In this document: piece by piece, positions 35,652 to 44,703 of the stretch
Position numbering within the stretch: position 1 is the first letter of the stretch
How the letters are laid out: each line of letters opens with the position of its first letter
NCBI RefSeq assembly: GCF_028682635.1
Contig: NZ_JANHLK010000012.1
Coordinates: 62,001 to 126,000, forward strand
DNA length: 64,000 bases
Source: Pseudomonas putida
Lineage (GTDB): Bacteria > Pseudomonadota > Gammaproteobacteria > Pseudomonadales > Pseudomonadaceae
Reading direction: 5' to 3'
Translations under genes and position numbers: made by a program
The notes under the pieces: generated by a model
What the model was told of the DNA's origin: nothing
The model's input: the letters and a program-made list of their open reading frames with translations, nothing else
Database searches by the model: none

Positions 35652-37079
35652 ATGCCCAACCGCCCGCCTCTCGATCCGGTCACCGCCCGCTGGGTGCCTT
35701 GGGTCGTCGCCATTGCCTTCTTCATGCAGTCCCTCGACGGGACGATCCTCAACACCGCCCTGCCGGCCATGGCCAGCGACCTGGCGGAAGACCCGCTGCG
35801 CATGCAGGGCGTGATCATTGCCTACATGCTCACGGTCGCCTTGCTGATTCCCGCCTCTGGCTGGATCGCCGACCGTTTCGGTACGAAAAAAATCTTCTTC
35901 AGCGCGATCCTGCTGTTCAGTTTCGGCTCGCTGCTCTGCGCCTTGTCCAGCAGCTTGAGCATGCTGATCGGCGCCCGGGTGATCCAGGGCCTGGGTGGCG
36001 CGTTGATGCTGCCGGTCGGGCGACTGGTGGTGCTGCGCGCTTACCCGCGCTCGGAACTGGTACGAATCATGGGCTTCATCACCATTCCCGGCCTGCTCGG
36101 GCCGTTGATCGGCCCGACCATGGGTGGCTGGATGGTGGAGTACCTGACCTGGCACTGGATCTTTCTGATCAACCTGCCGGTGGGTCTTGTTGGCTGCTAC
36201 GCCGTGTGGAAATTCATCCCCGACCTGCGTGGTTCCGAACGGACCCGCTTCGATAGCCTGGGGTTCCTGCTGTTCGGCGCGGCGATGATCCTGATCACCG
36301 TCGCCATGGAAGGCTTGGGCGAACTGCACCTGCCACACCTGCGGGTGATGCTGCTGCTGTTCGGCGGCATGGCCTGCCTCGCGGCCTACTGGCTGCGTGC
36401 GGGTCACATCGACAATCCGCTGTTCGCGCCATCGCTGTTCAAGACCCGGACCTTTGCCGTCGGCATTCTCGGCAACCTCTTCGCCCGGCTCGGCAGCGGC
36501 GCGCTGCCGTTCCTCGTACCGCTGTTGCTGCAAGTGGCGCTGGGCTATTCGCCGTCCCAGGCGGGGATGAGCATGCTGCCGCTGGCGGCTGCGGCGATGA
36601 TCGCCAAGTGGGTGGCGCGACCACTGATCGAACGCCTGGGCTACCGTATCGTACTGACCGGTAACACCCTGGCGCTGGGGATCATGCTGGCCAGCATGGG
36701 CCTGGTCAGCGAGCAGACGCCCTACTGGCTGCTGCTGTGCCTGCTGGCAGTGCTGGGGGCGATCAACTCCCTGCAGTTCACCGCGATGAACACCGTGACC
36801 CTGATCGACCTTGATGACGCCAGTGCCAGCAGCGGCAACAGTCTGCTGTCGGTGGTCGCGCAATTGTCCCTGAGCCTGGGCGTGGCCTGCGCCGGCGCAT
36901 TGCTCGGCGGGTTCACCGCTGGGATCGGCAAGGACGGGGTGGACACGGTTTTGGGGGCATTCCAGCTTACGTTCGTGACCGTGGGGATCATGGCGATGCT
37001 GGCCGCAACGATCTTCTCGCAACTGTCAAAGAATGACGGACGGCGAGTCAAACGTCCGGAAGAACACATAGAGCCTTAG
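35652..37079 (+). CDS. mdtD: DHA2-family multidrug exporter, MdtD-like
   Basis: Protein of 475 residues with fourteen predicted membrane segments. The N-terminal motifs match E. coli MdtD closely (FFMQSLDGTILNTALPAMA; SGWIADRFGTKKIFF; the ALMLPVGRLVVLR region; WHWIFLINLPVG). It is a proton-driven drug efflux pump of the EmrB/QacA type. No membrane-fusion partner gene is adjacent, so it probably works alone or with a distant partner. Confidence 0.85.
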   Translation: MPNRPPLDPVTARWVPWVVAIAFFMQSLDGTILNTALPAMASDLAEDPLRMQGVIIAYMLTVALLIPASGWIADRFGTKKIFFSAILLFSFGSLLCALSSSLSMLIGARVIQGLGGALMLPVGRLVVLRAYPRSELVRIMGFITIPGLLGPLIGPTMGGWMVEYLTWHWIFLINLPVGLVGCYAVWKFIPDLRGSERTRFDSLGFLLFGAAMILITVAMEGLGELHLPHLRVMLLLFGGMACLAAYWLRAGHIDNPLFAPSLFKTRTFAVGILGNLFARLGSGALPFLVPLLLQVALGYSPSQAGMSMLPLAAAAMIAKWVARPLIERLGYRIVLTGNTLALGIMLASMGLVSEQTPYWLLLCLLAVLGAINSLQFTAMNTVTLIDLDDASASSGNSLLSVVAQLSLSLGVACAGALLGGFTAGIGKDGVDTVLGAFQLTFVTVGIMAMLAATIFSQLSKNDGRRVKRPEEHIEP

Positions 37080-37136
37080 GGCGAATGGCCATCGGACTGG
37101 TACACTGCGCGACATTTTGTTTTGCAGGCCAGTCCC

Positions 37137-38522
37137 GTGACCACCATCGCCACCGAATTTAATACTTTGCCGCTGTCCGCCGCCATGCTGGCTAACCTCG
37201 ACTCCCTCGGTTATGCCCAGATGACGCCGATCCAGGCGCAAAGCTTGCCGGTGATCCTCAAGGGGATGGACCTGATCGCCCAGGCCAAGACCGGCAGCGG
37301 CAAGACCGCCGCCTTCGGTATCGGCCTGCTGAACCCGATCAATCCGCGCTACTTCGGTTGCCAGGCGCTGATCCTGTGCCCGACCCGCGAGCTGGCTGAC
37401 CAGGTCGCCAAGGAAATCCGTCGCCTGGCCCGTGCCGAAGACAACATCAAGGTCCTGACCCTGTGTGGCGGCGTGTCCCTCGGCCCGCAGATCGCTTCGC
37501 TGGAACACGGCGCGCACATCATCGTCGGCACCCCGGGGCGCATCCAGCAGCACCTGCGCAAGGGCTCGCTGGTCCTGCACGGCCTCAACACCTTGATCCT
37601 CGATGAAGCCGACCGCATGCTCGACATGGGTTTCTACGACTCGATCGAAGAAATCATCATGCAGGCCCCGGAGCGTCGCCAGACCCTGCTGTTCTCCGCC
37701 ACCTACCCGGTAGGCATCAAGCAGCTGGCCTCGAAGTTCATGCGCAACCCGCAGCAAGTGAAGGCCGAGGCGTTCCACGACGACACGCAGATCGAGCAGC
37801 GCTTCTACGAAATCTCCCCGGACGATCGCATGAGCGCCGTGACCAAGGTGCTGGGCCACTTCCGCCCGGCGTCCTGCGTGGCGTTCTGCTTCACCAAGCA
37901 GCAGGTCCAGGAAACCGTTGATCACCTGACGGCCAAAGGCATCTCCGCCGTCGGCCTGCACGGCGACCTGGAACAGCGTGATCGCGACCAGGTACTGGCG
38001 ATGTTCGCCAACCGCAGCACCTCCGTGCTGGTGGCCACCGACGTCGCGGCCCGCGGCCTGGACATCGATTCCCTGGACATGGTGATCAACGTCGAACTGG
38101 CCCGTGATTCGGAAATCCACATCCACCGCGTCGGCCGTACTGGCCGCGCCGGTGAGAAAGGCCTCGCGATCAGCCTGGTGGCGCCGTCCGAAGCGCAGCG
38201 CGCCCAAGCCATCGAACAATTGCAGAAGACACCATTGACCTGGGATCAGGTGGACAACCTCACCTCCAAGGGTGGTGGTCCCCTGCTGCCTCAGATGAGC
38301 ACCCTGTGCATCGGCGCAGGCCGCAAGGACAAGGTGCGTCCAGGCGACATTCTTGGCGCACTGACCGGTGAAGCGGGCATCCCGGGCGCCCAGGTCGGCA
38401 AGATCGCGATTTTCGACTTCCAGGCCTTCGTGGCCGTGGAACGCGGCGTCGCCAAGCAGGCCCTGCAACGCCTCAACGACGGCAAGATCAAGGGCCGTTC
38501 GTTGCGCGTGCGCATCCTGTAA
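37137..38522 (+). CDS. dbpA: ATP-dependent RNA helicase DbpA
   Basis: Protein of 461 residues starting at GTG (VTTIATEFNTLPLS). DEAD-box motifs are intact: QTKTGSGKTAAFG-like motif I (AKTGSGKTAAFG), PTRELA, TPGRI, DEAD (LILDEADRMLDMGF), SAT and HRVGRTGRAG. The C-terminal 80 residues form the RNA-recognition domain that binds hairpin 92 of 23S rRNA (RPGDILGALTGEAGIPGAQVGKIAIFDFQAFV). It acts in large-subunit assembly. A TTG five codons upstream is an alternative start. Confidence 0.94.
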   Translation: MTTIATEFNTLPLSAAMLANLDSLGYAQMTPIQAQSLPVILKGMDLIAQAKTGSGKTAAFGIGLLNPINPRYFGCQALILCPTRELADQVAKEIRRLARAEDNIKVLTLCGGVSLGPQIASLEHGAHIIVGTPGRIQQHLRKGSLVLHGLNTLILDEADRMLDMGFYDSIEEIIMQAPERRQTLLFSATYPVGIKQLASKFMRNPQQVKAEAFHDDTQIEQRFYEISPDDRMSAVTKVLGHFRPASCVAFCFTKQQVQETVDHLTAKGISAVGLHGDLEQRDRDQVLAMFANRSTSVLVATDVAARGLDIDSLDMVINVELARDSEIHIHRVGRTGRAGEKGLAISLVAPSEAQRAQAIEQLQKTPLTWDQVDNLTSKGGGPLLPQMSTLCIGAGRKDKVRPGDILGALTGEAGIPGAQVGKIAIFDFQAFVAVERGVAKQALQRLNDGKIKGRSLRVRIL

Positions 38523-38551
38523 GCGATCTTCGACCCAACGAAGATCCCCCT

Positions 38552-38640
38552 GTGGGAGCGGGCTTGCTCGCGAAAGCGGTTTATCAGTCGACATTGATGT
38601 TGAATGTGATGGCCCTTTCGCGAGCAAGCCCGCTCCCACA
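38552..38640. repeat. REP doublet between dbpA and the BaiN-type gene
   Basis: Inverted GTGGGAGCGGGCTTGCTCGCGA copies whose spacer (ATTGATGTTGAATGTGATGG) matches that of the doublet at 35.5 kb. Both ends and the middle are conserved, as expected if the whole doublet moved as one unit. Confidence 0.93.
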
Positions 38641-38676
38641 GTTTGTTTTGTGGTGATATACCGAGAGGACACCGTT

Positions 38677-39855
38677 TTGCGCTCTACCGAAGTCGTGATC
38701 ATTGGCGCTGGCGCCGCAGGGTTGATGTGTGCACTGACCGCCGCCGGGCGCGGGCGCCAGGTGCTGTTGCTCGACCACGCCAACAAGGCCGGCAAGAAAA
38801 TCCTGATGTCCGGCGGTGGCCGCTGCAATTTCACCAACATGTACACGGAACCGAGCAATTTCCTTTCGCAGAACGCCCACTTCTGCAAATCTGCCCTGGC
38901 CCGCTATACCCAGTGGGATTTCATCGGCATGGTGGCCAAGCACGGCGTGCCGTACCACGAGAAAAAGCTCGGCCAGCTGTTCTGCGATAACAAATCCAGC
39001 GACATTCTCGAAATGCTGCTCAACGAGTGCGATCAGGTCGGCGTCAGCCTGCACCTGGACACCTCGATCCAGACCATCGAGAAACTCGAGAAGGGCTATT
39101 TGCTGGACACCACCCTGGGCCAGGTGACGTGCGAATCGCTGGTGATCGCCACCGGCGGCCTGTCGATCCCGACCCTGGGCGCCACCGGTTTCGGCTACCA
39201 GGTGGCCAAGCAGTTCGGTCACGACCTGCTACCGACCCGCGCGGGGCTGGTGCCGTTCACCATCACCGATCAACTCAAGGAACTGTGCACCGAGTTGTCC
39301 GGTACCTCGGTGGATTGCCTGGTCAGCTGCAATGACCAGAGCTTTCGCGAGAACATCCTGTTCACCCACCGTGGCCTCAGCGGACCGGCGATCCTGCAGA
39401 TTTCCTCGTTCTGGGAATCCGGCGACACGGTCGAGATCAACCTGATGCCCGACCACGACGTACCGTCCTGGCTGCAACAGCAACAGGCCGAACGCCCAAA
39501 CAGCGAACTGAAAACCCTGCTCGGTGAAATCTTCACCAAGAAAATGGCCAATCTGCTGGCGGACAACTGGTTCGTTTCCAAACCGATGAAGCAGTACACC
39601 CACGGGGAAATTGCCGCCATCGCCGAGAAACTGGCGAGCTGGAAAGTGGTACCGGCCGGCACCGAAGGCTACCGAACCGCCGAAGTGACCCTGGGTGGCG
39701 TCGATACCAACGAGGTGTCGTCCAAGACCATGGAATCGCTGAAAAGCCCCGGCCTGTATTTCATCGGTGAAGTGCTGGACGTCACCGGCCATTTGGGCGG
39801 CTTCAACTTCCAGTGGGCCTGGGCCTCCGGCTACGCCGCCGCACAATACGTCTGA
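38677..39855 (+). CDS. BaiN/YhiN-type (HI0933) flavoprotein
   Basis: Protein of 392 residues starting at TTG (LRSTEVVIIGAGAAGLMCAL), with GAGAGGA about 10 bases upstream; no ATG fits better. It has the FAD-binding GxGxxG motif, the HI0933 signature (KILMSGGGRCNFTNMY) and the C-terminal NVTGHLGGFNFQWAWASGYAAA-like segment (DVTGHLGGFN). HI0933-family enzymes are FAD-dependent oxidoreductases of mostly unknown substrate. Confidence 0.88.
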   Translation: MRSTEVVIIGAGAAGLMCALTAAGRGRQVLLLDHANKAGKKILMSGGGRCNFTNMYTEPSNFLSQNAHFCKSALARYTQWDFIGMVAKHGVPYHEKKLGQLFCDNKSSDILEMLLNECDQVGVSLHLDTSIQTIEKLEKGYLLDTTLGQVTCESLVIATGGLSIPTLGATGFGYQVAKQFGHDLLPTRAGLVPFTITDQLKELCTELSGTSVDCLVSCNDQSFRENILFTHRGLSGPAILQISSFWESGDTVEINLMPDHDVPSWLQQQQAERPNSELKTLLGEIFTKKMANLLADNWFVSKPMKQYTHGEIAAIAEKLASWKVVPAGTEGYRTAEVTLGGVDTNEVSSKTMESLKSPGLYFIGEVLDVTGHLGGFNFQWAWASGYAAAQYV

Positions 39856-39868
39856 CACCCTGCTCCCT

Positions 39869-39958
39869 GTAGGAGCTGGCTTGCCAGCGAAGGCGACCTG
39901 ACAGTCAACAAAGATGTTGGATGTACCGGCCTCATCGCTGGCAAGCCAGCTCCTACAG
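39869..39958. repeat. REP doublet, GTAGGAGCTGGCTTGCCAGCGA type
   Basis: Inverted copies of a third REP subfamily (39869-39891 and 39936-39958), following the flavoprotein gene. Confidence 0.92.
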
Positions 39959-40098
39959 GTTCTTTGTCTGCCTGAAGAAATGAGGCGGGCGTGTGACATC
40001 AAGGAACAGAAATTGCTGTCAGATGTGATCGCCGCCATTGCGTCGGCGTCATTACTGGCTCAATTTAGCGTCATTGCCTCGGAAGGCCTTCGCATTTC

Positions 40099-42282
40099 AT
40101 GTCATCGACCTCGTTCCGTCAGTCTCTGCGCCGGCTTTGGGCGCTGGATAAATTCAGCTACAGCGTGCGGGTGTTCATCGCCCTGACCGGTACCATGGCT
40201 CTATGCTGGTATCAGGATGAAATGGGGCTGTTGATCCCGTTGTTCCTGGGGATTATCGCCAGCGCCCTGGCCGAGACCGATGACAGTTGGCAGGGCCGCC
40301 TCAACGCGCTGGCGGTGACACTGGTGTGTTTCGCCGTCGCCGCGCTGTCGGTCGAACTGCTGTTCCCCTACCCCATACTCTTCATCATCGCCTTCGCCCT
40401 CGCCGCCTTCTGCCTGACCATGCTCGGCGCACTTGGCGAACGCTATGGGGCGATTGCCTCGGCGACGCTGATCCTGTCGGTCTACACCATGATCGGCGTC
40501 GACCAGCGCGGTGGTGCGGTCACCGATTTCTGGCATGAGCCGGTGCTGCTGGTGGCCGGTGCCGCCTGGTACGGCCTGCTGTCGGTGCTGTGGCAGGCGC
40601 TGTTTTCCAACCAGCCGGTGCAGCAAAGCCTGGCGCGGCTGTTCCGTGAGCTGGGCTTTTACCTGAAGCTGAAGTCTTCGCTGTTCGAGCCGATCCGCCA
40701 GATGGACGTGGAAGCCCGGCGCCTGGAACTGGCCCAGCAGAACGGCCGGGTGGTTGCCGCGCTGAACGTCGCCAAGGAAATCATCCTGCACCGGGTCGGC
40801 AACGGTCGCCCAGGCTCTAAGGTCAGCCGCTACCTGAAGCTGTACTTCCTCGCCCAGGACATCCACGAGCGTGCCAGCTCCTCGCACTACCCTTACAACG
40901 CCCTGGCGGACGCGTTCTTCCACAGCGACGTGCTGTTCCGCTGCCAGCGCCTGCTGCGCCAGCAAGGCAAGGCGTGCCGGGCGCTGGCCGAGTCGATCCA
41001 GATGCGCCAGCCGTTCACCTATGACGCGAGTTTCGCCGAAGCCCTCGGCGACCTGCACGCCTCCCTCGAACACCTGCGCATCCAGAGCAATCCCGCCTGG
41101 CGCGGGCTGCTGCGTTCACTGCGGGCCCTGGCGGCCAACCTGGGCACGCTCGACCGCCTGCTCAGCGATGCCAGCAACCCCGACACCCTGGCCGACGCCA
41201 CCGACAGCAGCCTGCTCGACCGCTCGCCACGCAACTTCAAGGATGTCTGGGTTCGCTTGCGCACGCAGCTGACGCCCACCTCCTTGTTGTTCCGCCATGC
41301 CCTGCGCCTGCCCCTGGCCTTGAGCATCGGCTACGCCATGGTGCATTTGATCCACCCGTCCCAGGGTTACTGGATCATCCTCACGACGCTGTTTGTCTGC
41401 CAGCCGAACTACGGTGCCACAAGGCGCAAGCTCGGCCAGCGGATCATCGGCACCGCCATCGGCCTGACCTTGGCCTGGGCGCTGTTCGACCTGTTCCCGA
41501 ACCCGCTGGTCCAGTCCTGTTTCGCGATTGCCGCCGGGGTGGTGTTCTTTATCAACCGCACCACCCGCTACACCCTGGCGACGGCGGCGATCACCCTGAT
41601 GGTGCTGTTCTGCTTCAACCAGGTGGGCGACGGTTACGGGCTGTTCCTGCCGCGGCTGTTCGATACGCTGCTCGGCAGCCTGATCGCCGGCCTGGCGGTG
41701 TTCCTGTTCCTGCCGGACTGGCAGGGTCGGCGCCTGAACAAAGTGCTGGCCAACACCCTGACCTGCAACAGCATCTACCTGCGCCAGATCATGCAGCAAT
41801 ACGCCGCCGGCAAAAGCGACGACCTGGCGTATCGCCTGGCGCGGCGCAACGCCCACAACGCCGATGCGGCGTTGTCGACCACCCTGGCCAACATGCTGAT
41901 GGAGCCGGGACATTTCCGTAAGGAAGCGGATGTCGGCTTCCGCTTCCTGGTGCTGTCGCACACCTTGCTCAGTTATTTGTCCGGGCTGGGTGCGCATCGG
42001 GAAACCCAACTACCACAGGATGTGCGCGAACAACTGATCGAAGGCGCGGGCGTGAAACTGGCGGCCAGCATCGACGAAATCGCCCAAGGCCTGGCGAGCA
42101 AATCCGCGATTGCCATCCAGAGCGATGAGGAGGAAGCGCTGGCCAACGCGCTCGAACAGATGCCCGATGAAATCGATGAGGGTCAGCGCCTGGTGCAGAC
42201 GCAACTGGGTTTGATCTGCCGGCAGCTGGGGCCGTTGCGCACGCTGGCGGCGCATCTGATCAAGGACACCAGTGAGGATTGA
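40099..42282 (+). CDS. yccS: YccS-type FUSC-family membrane protein
   Basis: Protein of 727 residues: six N-terminal membrane helices (about residues 20-170), a long cytoplasmic helical domain, a second group of helices (about 410-540, including HPSQGYWIILTTLFVCQPNYGATRRKLGQR) and a C-terminal soluble tail. This duplicated layout is that of YccS and of aromatic-acid exporters of the AaeB/FUSC group. Transport substrate unknown. Confidence 0.85.
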   Translation: MSSTSFRQSLRRLWALDKFSYSVRVFIALTGTMALCWYQDEMGLLIPLFLGIIASALAETDDSWQGRLNALAVTLVCFAVAALSVELLFPYPILFIIAFALAAFCLTMLGALGERYGAIASATLILSVYTMIGVDQRGGAVTDFWHEPVLLVAGAAWYGLLSVLWQALFSNQPVQQSLARLFRELGFYLKLKSSLFEPIRQMDVEARRLELAQQNGRVVAALNVAKEIILHRVGNGRPGSKVSRYLKLYFLAQDIHERASSSHYPYNALADAFFHSDVLFRCQRLLRQQGKACRALAESIQMRQPFTYDASFAEALGDLHASLEHLRIQSNPAWRGLLRSLRALAANLGTLDRLLSDASNPDTLADATDSSLLDRSPRNFKDVWVRLRTQLTPTSLLFRHALRLPLALSIGYAMVHLIHPSQGYWIILTTLFVCQPNYGATRRKLGQRIIGTAIGLTLAWALFDLFPNPLVQSCFAIAAGVVFFINRTTRYTLATAAITLMVLFCFNQVGDGYGLFLPRLFDTLLGSLIAGLAVFLFLPDWQGRRLNKVLANTLTCNSIYLRQIMQQYAAGKSDDLAYRLARRNAHNADAALSTTLANMLMEPGHFRKEADVGFRFLVLSHTLLSYLSGLGAHRETQLPQDVREQLIEGAGVKLAASIDEIAQGLASKSAIAIQSDEEEALANALEQMPDEIDEGQRLVQTQLGLICRQLGPLRTLAAHLIKDTSED

Positions 42283-42297
42283 GCCATCAGCCTCGGC

Positions 42298-43035
42298 TTA
42301 CATGCCGTGGCGTTTCATCAGCCGTGCATAAGTGCCGTCGGCCTTCATGGCCACGATGGCGCGATCAAAACCGGCGACGATCTGCTCATGCTGAGGATTT
42401 TTCAGGCTGACCAGAATGTGCAGGCCATTCTCGCTCAGCGGTTTGGGCAAGAACTCCACGGCATTGCGGACCTTGGGCGACTCACGGGCCAGGTAGTAAC
42501 GAGCGACGTATTCGTCTTCCAGGGTCAGCTTGACCCTGTCGGCCGCGACCATGCGCACCGCCATGGCGAAGTTGTGCACCGGAATCTTCTGCAATGACAC
42601 ATCCTGATCGAAAGCCGGCGAATAGGCGTAGCCACGCACCACGGCAATCGGATAGGTGTACAGCTGCGGCAAAGTGCTGAATTCGATGGGAGCCTCTTTA
42701 CGCTTGAGAAAGCGCACGCGATTGATCAGGTACTCGCCCGAAAACTGTCCGAGCTGTGTGCGCTCCTCGTTGAACCAGGCATTGACCAGAACGTCATAGC
42801 GACCCTCGCCCAACCCAAGCAACGCCCGTGCCCACGGCACCTGCTCGAAATCACTGGCATAGCCGGCCCGCGCCAGGGCGGTACTGACAATGTCCGTGGC
42901 CAACCCGCCGTTGAACAGCGTGGCGTCGGTAAAGGGTGGCCAGGCATCCGCCACCAGCCGCAATTTTTCTGCGGCCACACTTTCAGTCAGCAACAGCAAT
43001 CCAAGCAAAGCAAAGGCTCGATGCAATCGCGGCAT
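42298..43035 (-). CDS. Periplasmic solute-binding protein (family 3 type)
   Basis: Protein of 245 residues with a signal peptide (MPRLHRAFALLGLLLLTESVAAEK) and an amino-acid-binding-protein fold (LRLVADAWPPFTD; FEQVPWARALLGLGEGRYDVLVNAWFNEER). No permease or ATPase is adjacent, so it is an orphan binding protein or a sensor-like relative. Ligand unknown. Confidence 0.8.
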   Translation of the reverse strand: MPRLHRAFALLGLLLLTESVAAEKLRLVADAWPPFTDATLFNGGLATDIVSTALARAGYASDFEQVPWARALLGLGEGRYDVLVNAWFNEERTQLGQFSGEYLINRVRFLKRKEAPIEFSTLPQLYTYPIAVVRGYAYSPAFDQDVSLQKIPVHNFAMAVRMVAADRVKLTLEDEYVARYYLARESPKVRNAVEFLPKPLSENGLHILVSLKNPQHEQIVAGFDRAIVAMKADGTYARLMKRHGM

Positions 43036-43290
43036 GCCAGAAAATCCTTAGCGGGCGGGCTGCCCGACGTGTTTTCAGCCAAAACGCCAAGACCCGTACC
43101 GGCACCCCCAGGCACTCAAATGTCAGCGCGTTGCAGCACTGCACAGCGCTTGATTGAAGATTACACAAAGAAGACAGCGTCGCGCCAAATGAATGATGGC
43201 ATTTTGGTCTTTGTCATAGATTCCTGCGCCATAAAGACATCCTTCGTCGAGGCGCTTAGTATCAACAGGACGTTTTCAGGGAATCGACAC

Positions 43291-43743
43291 ATGACAATCA
43301 ACTGGGTCTGTAAACACCACAGCGATCTGGGCAAGGAGCAGCTGTATGCCATTTTGCAGCTGCGCGCCGAAGTGTTCGTCATCGAACAGAAATGCATCTA
43401 CCAGGACATCGATGGCCAGGATCTGGAGGGCGACACCTGCCATTTGATGGCCTGGGACGGAGATCGGCTGGTGGCGTATCTGCGCCTGCTCGATCCCGAG
43501 CTACAGGGCGGTGACGTGGTGATCGGGCGGGTGATCATTGCGCCACAGGCGCGAGGTACCGGGCTGGGGCATGAGATGATGGCCCAGGCGATGAAGCAGA
43601 TTGAAAAGCGCTGGCCAGACATGCCGGTCTACCTCTCGGCCCAGGCGCATCTGCAGGGGTATTACGGGCGGTACGGGTTTGTGGTGGCGGGTGAGGAATA
43701 CGTTGAGGATGGTATTCCACACATTGGCATGCGGCGTTCGTAA
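43291..43743 (+). CDS. elaA: ElaA-type GNAT acetyltransferase
   Basis: Protein of 150 residues with the ElaA pattern: LYAILQLRAEVFVIEQKCIY near the N-terminus, the acetyl-CoA loop VIIAPQARGTGLGHEMM, and the C-terminal AQAHLQGYYGRYGFVVAGEEY. It would acetylate an unknown amine substrate. The ATG at 43291 gives the family length; the open frame upstream is not needed. A REPIN follows. Confidence 0.88.
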   Translation: MTINWVCKHHSDLGKEQLYAILQLRAEVFVIEQKCIYQDIDGQDLEGDTCHLMAWDGDRLVAYLRLLDPELQGGDVVIGRVIIAPQARGTGLGHEMMAQAMKQIEKRWPDMPVYLSAQAHLQGYYGRYGFVVAGEEYVEDGIPHIGMRRS

Positions 43744-43750
43744 GGGCCCC

Positions 43751-43815
43751 TTCGCGAGCAAGCCCGCTCCCACATTGGAATGCGTTCCCCCTGTGGGAGC
43801 GGGCTTGCTCGCGAA
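43751..43815. repeat. REP doublet between elaA and the winged-helix gene
   Basis: Inverted copies of GTGGGAGCGGGCTTGCTCGCGA with a short spacer (about 18 bases), GCGA sides outward, between convergent genes. Confidence 0.92.
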
Positions 43816-43841
43816 GGCGTCAGATCAATCACCACAAAAAC

Positions 43842-44138
43842 TCAGGGATACTCCAACACCGCCTTGATCTGCCGAAGATTACGCTCGATCCACCCGCGAT
43901 CGATCGCCCCCCACCCGCGAATCCGATAGCGCCCGGCATGGTTGCGCGCGCCTTCTTCCTGCTCGAACTCGCAAACAATATCCAGGTCCGCCAGGGCGGC
44001 GATGGTGTCCTGGGCCGTGCGCCGGGGCATGCCGGTGGCTTCGGTCAATGCCGGAACGCTGCTGGCCAGGCCGCTGTCGATCAGGTACGCCACGTACAAG
44101 CGGCGGTAGAAGCTGCTCTTGGTCTTGCTTACGTCCAT
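43842..44138 (-). CDS. Small winged-helix DNA-binding protein
   Basis: Protein of 98 residues with one winged-helix domain (SSVPALTEATGMPRRTAQDTIAALADL) and a basic C-terminal strand pair (GRYRIRGWGAIDRGWIERNLRQIKAVL). AAGGAG precedes the ATG. It follows the YgjP-type gene by 28 bases and is probably co-transcribed with it. Target genes unknown. Confidence 0.75.
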   Translation of the reverse strand: MDVSKTKSSFYRRLYVAYLIDSGLASSVPALTEATGMPRRTAQDTIAALADLDIVCEFEQEEGARNHAGRYRIRGWGAIDRGWIERNLRQIKAVLEYP

Positions 44139-44166
44139 CCATGCGCTCCTTGTTCATTGGCTCTTT

Positions 44167-44658
44167 TCATTGCAGGTCGCGCCAGGTCAGGTACACCCGC
44201 ACATCGAACTCCACCTGGTGATACCCCGGCAACATGTGCTCGCACAGCTTGTAGAAGGCCTTGTTGTGATCGGACTCCTTGAAGTGCGCCAACTCATGCA
44301 CCACGATCATTTTCAGAAACTCCGAAGGCGCCTCCTTGAACAATGAGGCAATGCGGATTTCTTTCTTGGCCTTGAGCTTGCCGCCTTGCACCCGCGAGAT
44401 GGTGGTGTGCAGGCCAAGTGCGCGGTGGGTCAGGTCCAGGCGATTGTCGAACAGCACCTTGTCGATGGACGGGGCGTTACGCAGGTATTCCTGCTTGAGG
44501 TCCAGCGCATAGGTGTACAGCGCCTTGTCGCTCTGGACCCCATGCTTTTGCGGGTAACGCTGGTTCAGGTAATCGCCCAGCCGACCGTCGGCGATCAACT
44601 GACGCACCTGGTCCTGCAAGGTAGCCGGGTAGGCCTGGAGGTATTTCAACGCGGTCAT
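44167..44658 (-). CDS. YgjP-type (DUF45) metallopeptidase
   Basis: Protein of 163 residues with the zinc motif HELAHFKESDH (in IVVHELAHFKESDHNKAFY). I use the second ATG (MTALKYLQAYPATLQ), although no clear Shine-Dalgarno is visible for either. YgjP/DUF45 proteins are small gluzincin-like peptidases of uncertain function, found next to or fused to DNA-related modules in some genomes. Confidence 0.8.
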   Translation of the reverse strand: MTALKYLQAYPATLQDQVRQLIADGRLGDYLNQRYPQKHGVQSDKALYTYALDLKQEYLRNAPSIDKVLFDNRLDLTHRALGLHTTISRVQGGKLKAKKEIRIASLFKEAPSEFLKMIVVHELAHFKESDHNKAFYKLCEHMLPGYHQVEFDVRVYLTWRDLQ

Positions 44659-44703
44659 CGCAGCGGCAACACAAATCACGAAAAGGTCGCCAGTGTAGCG
44701 AAT

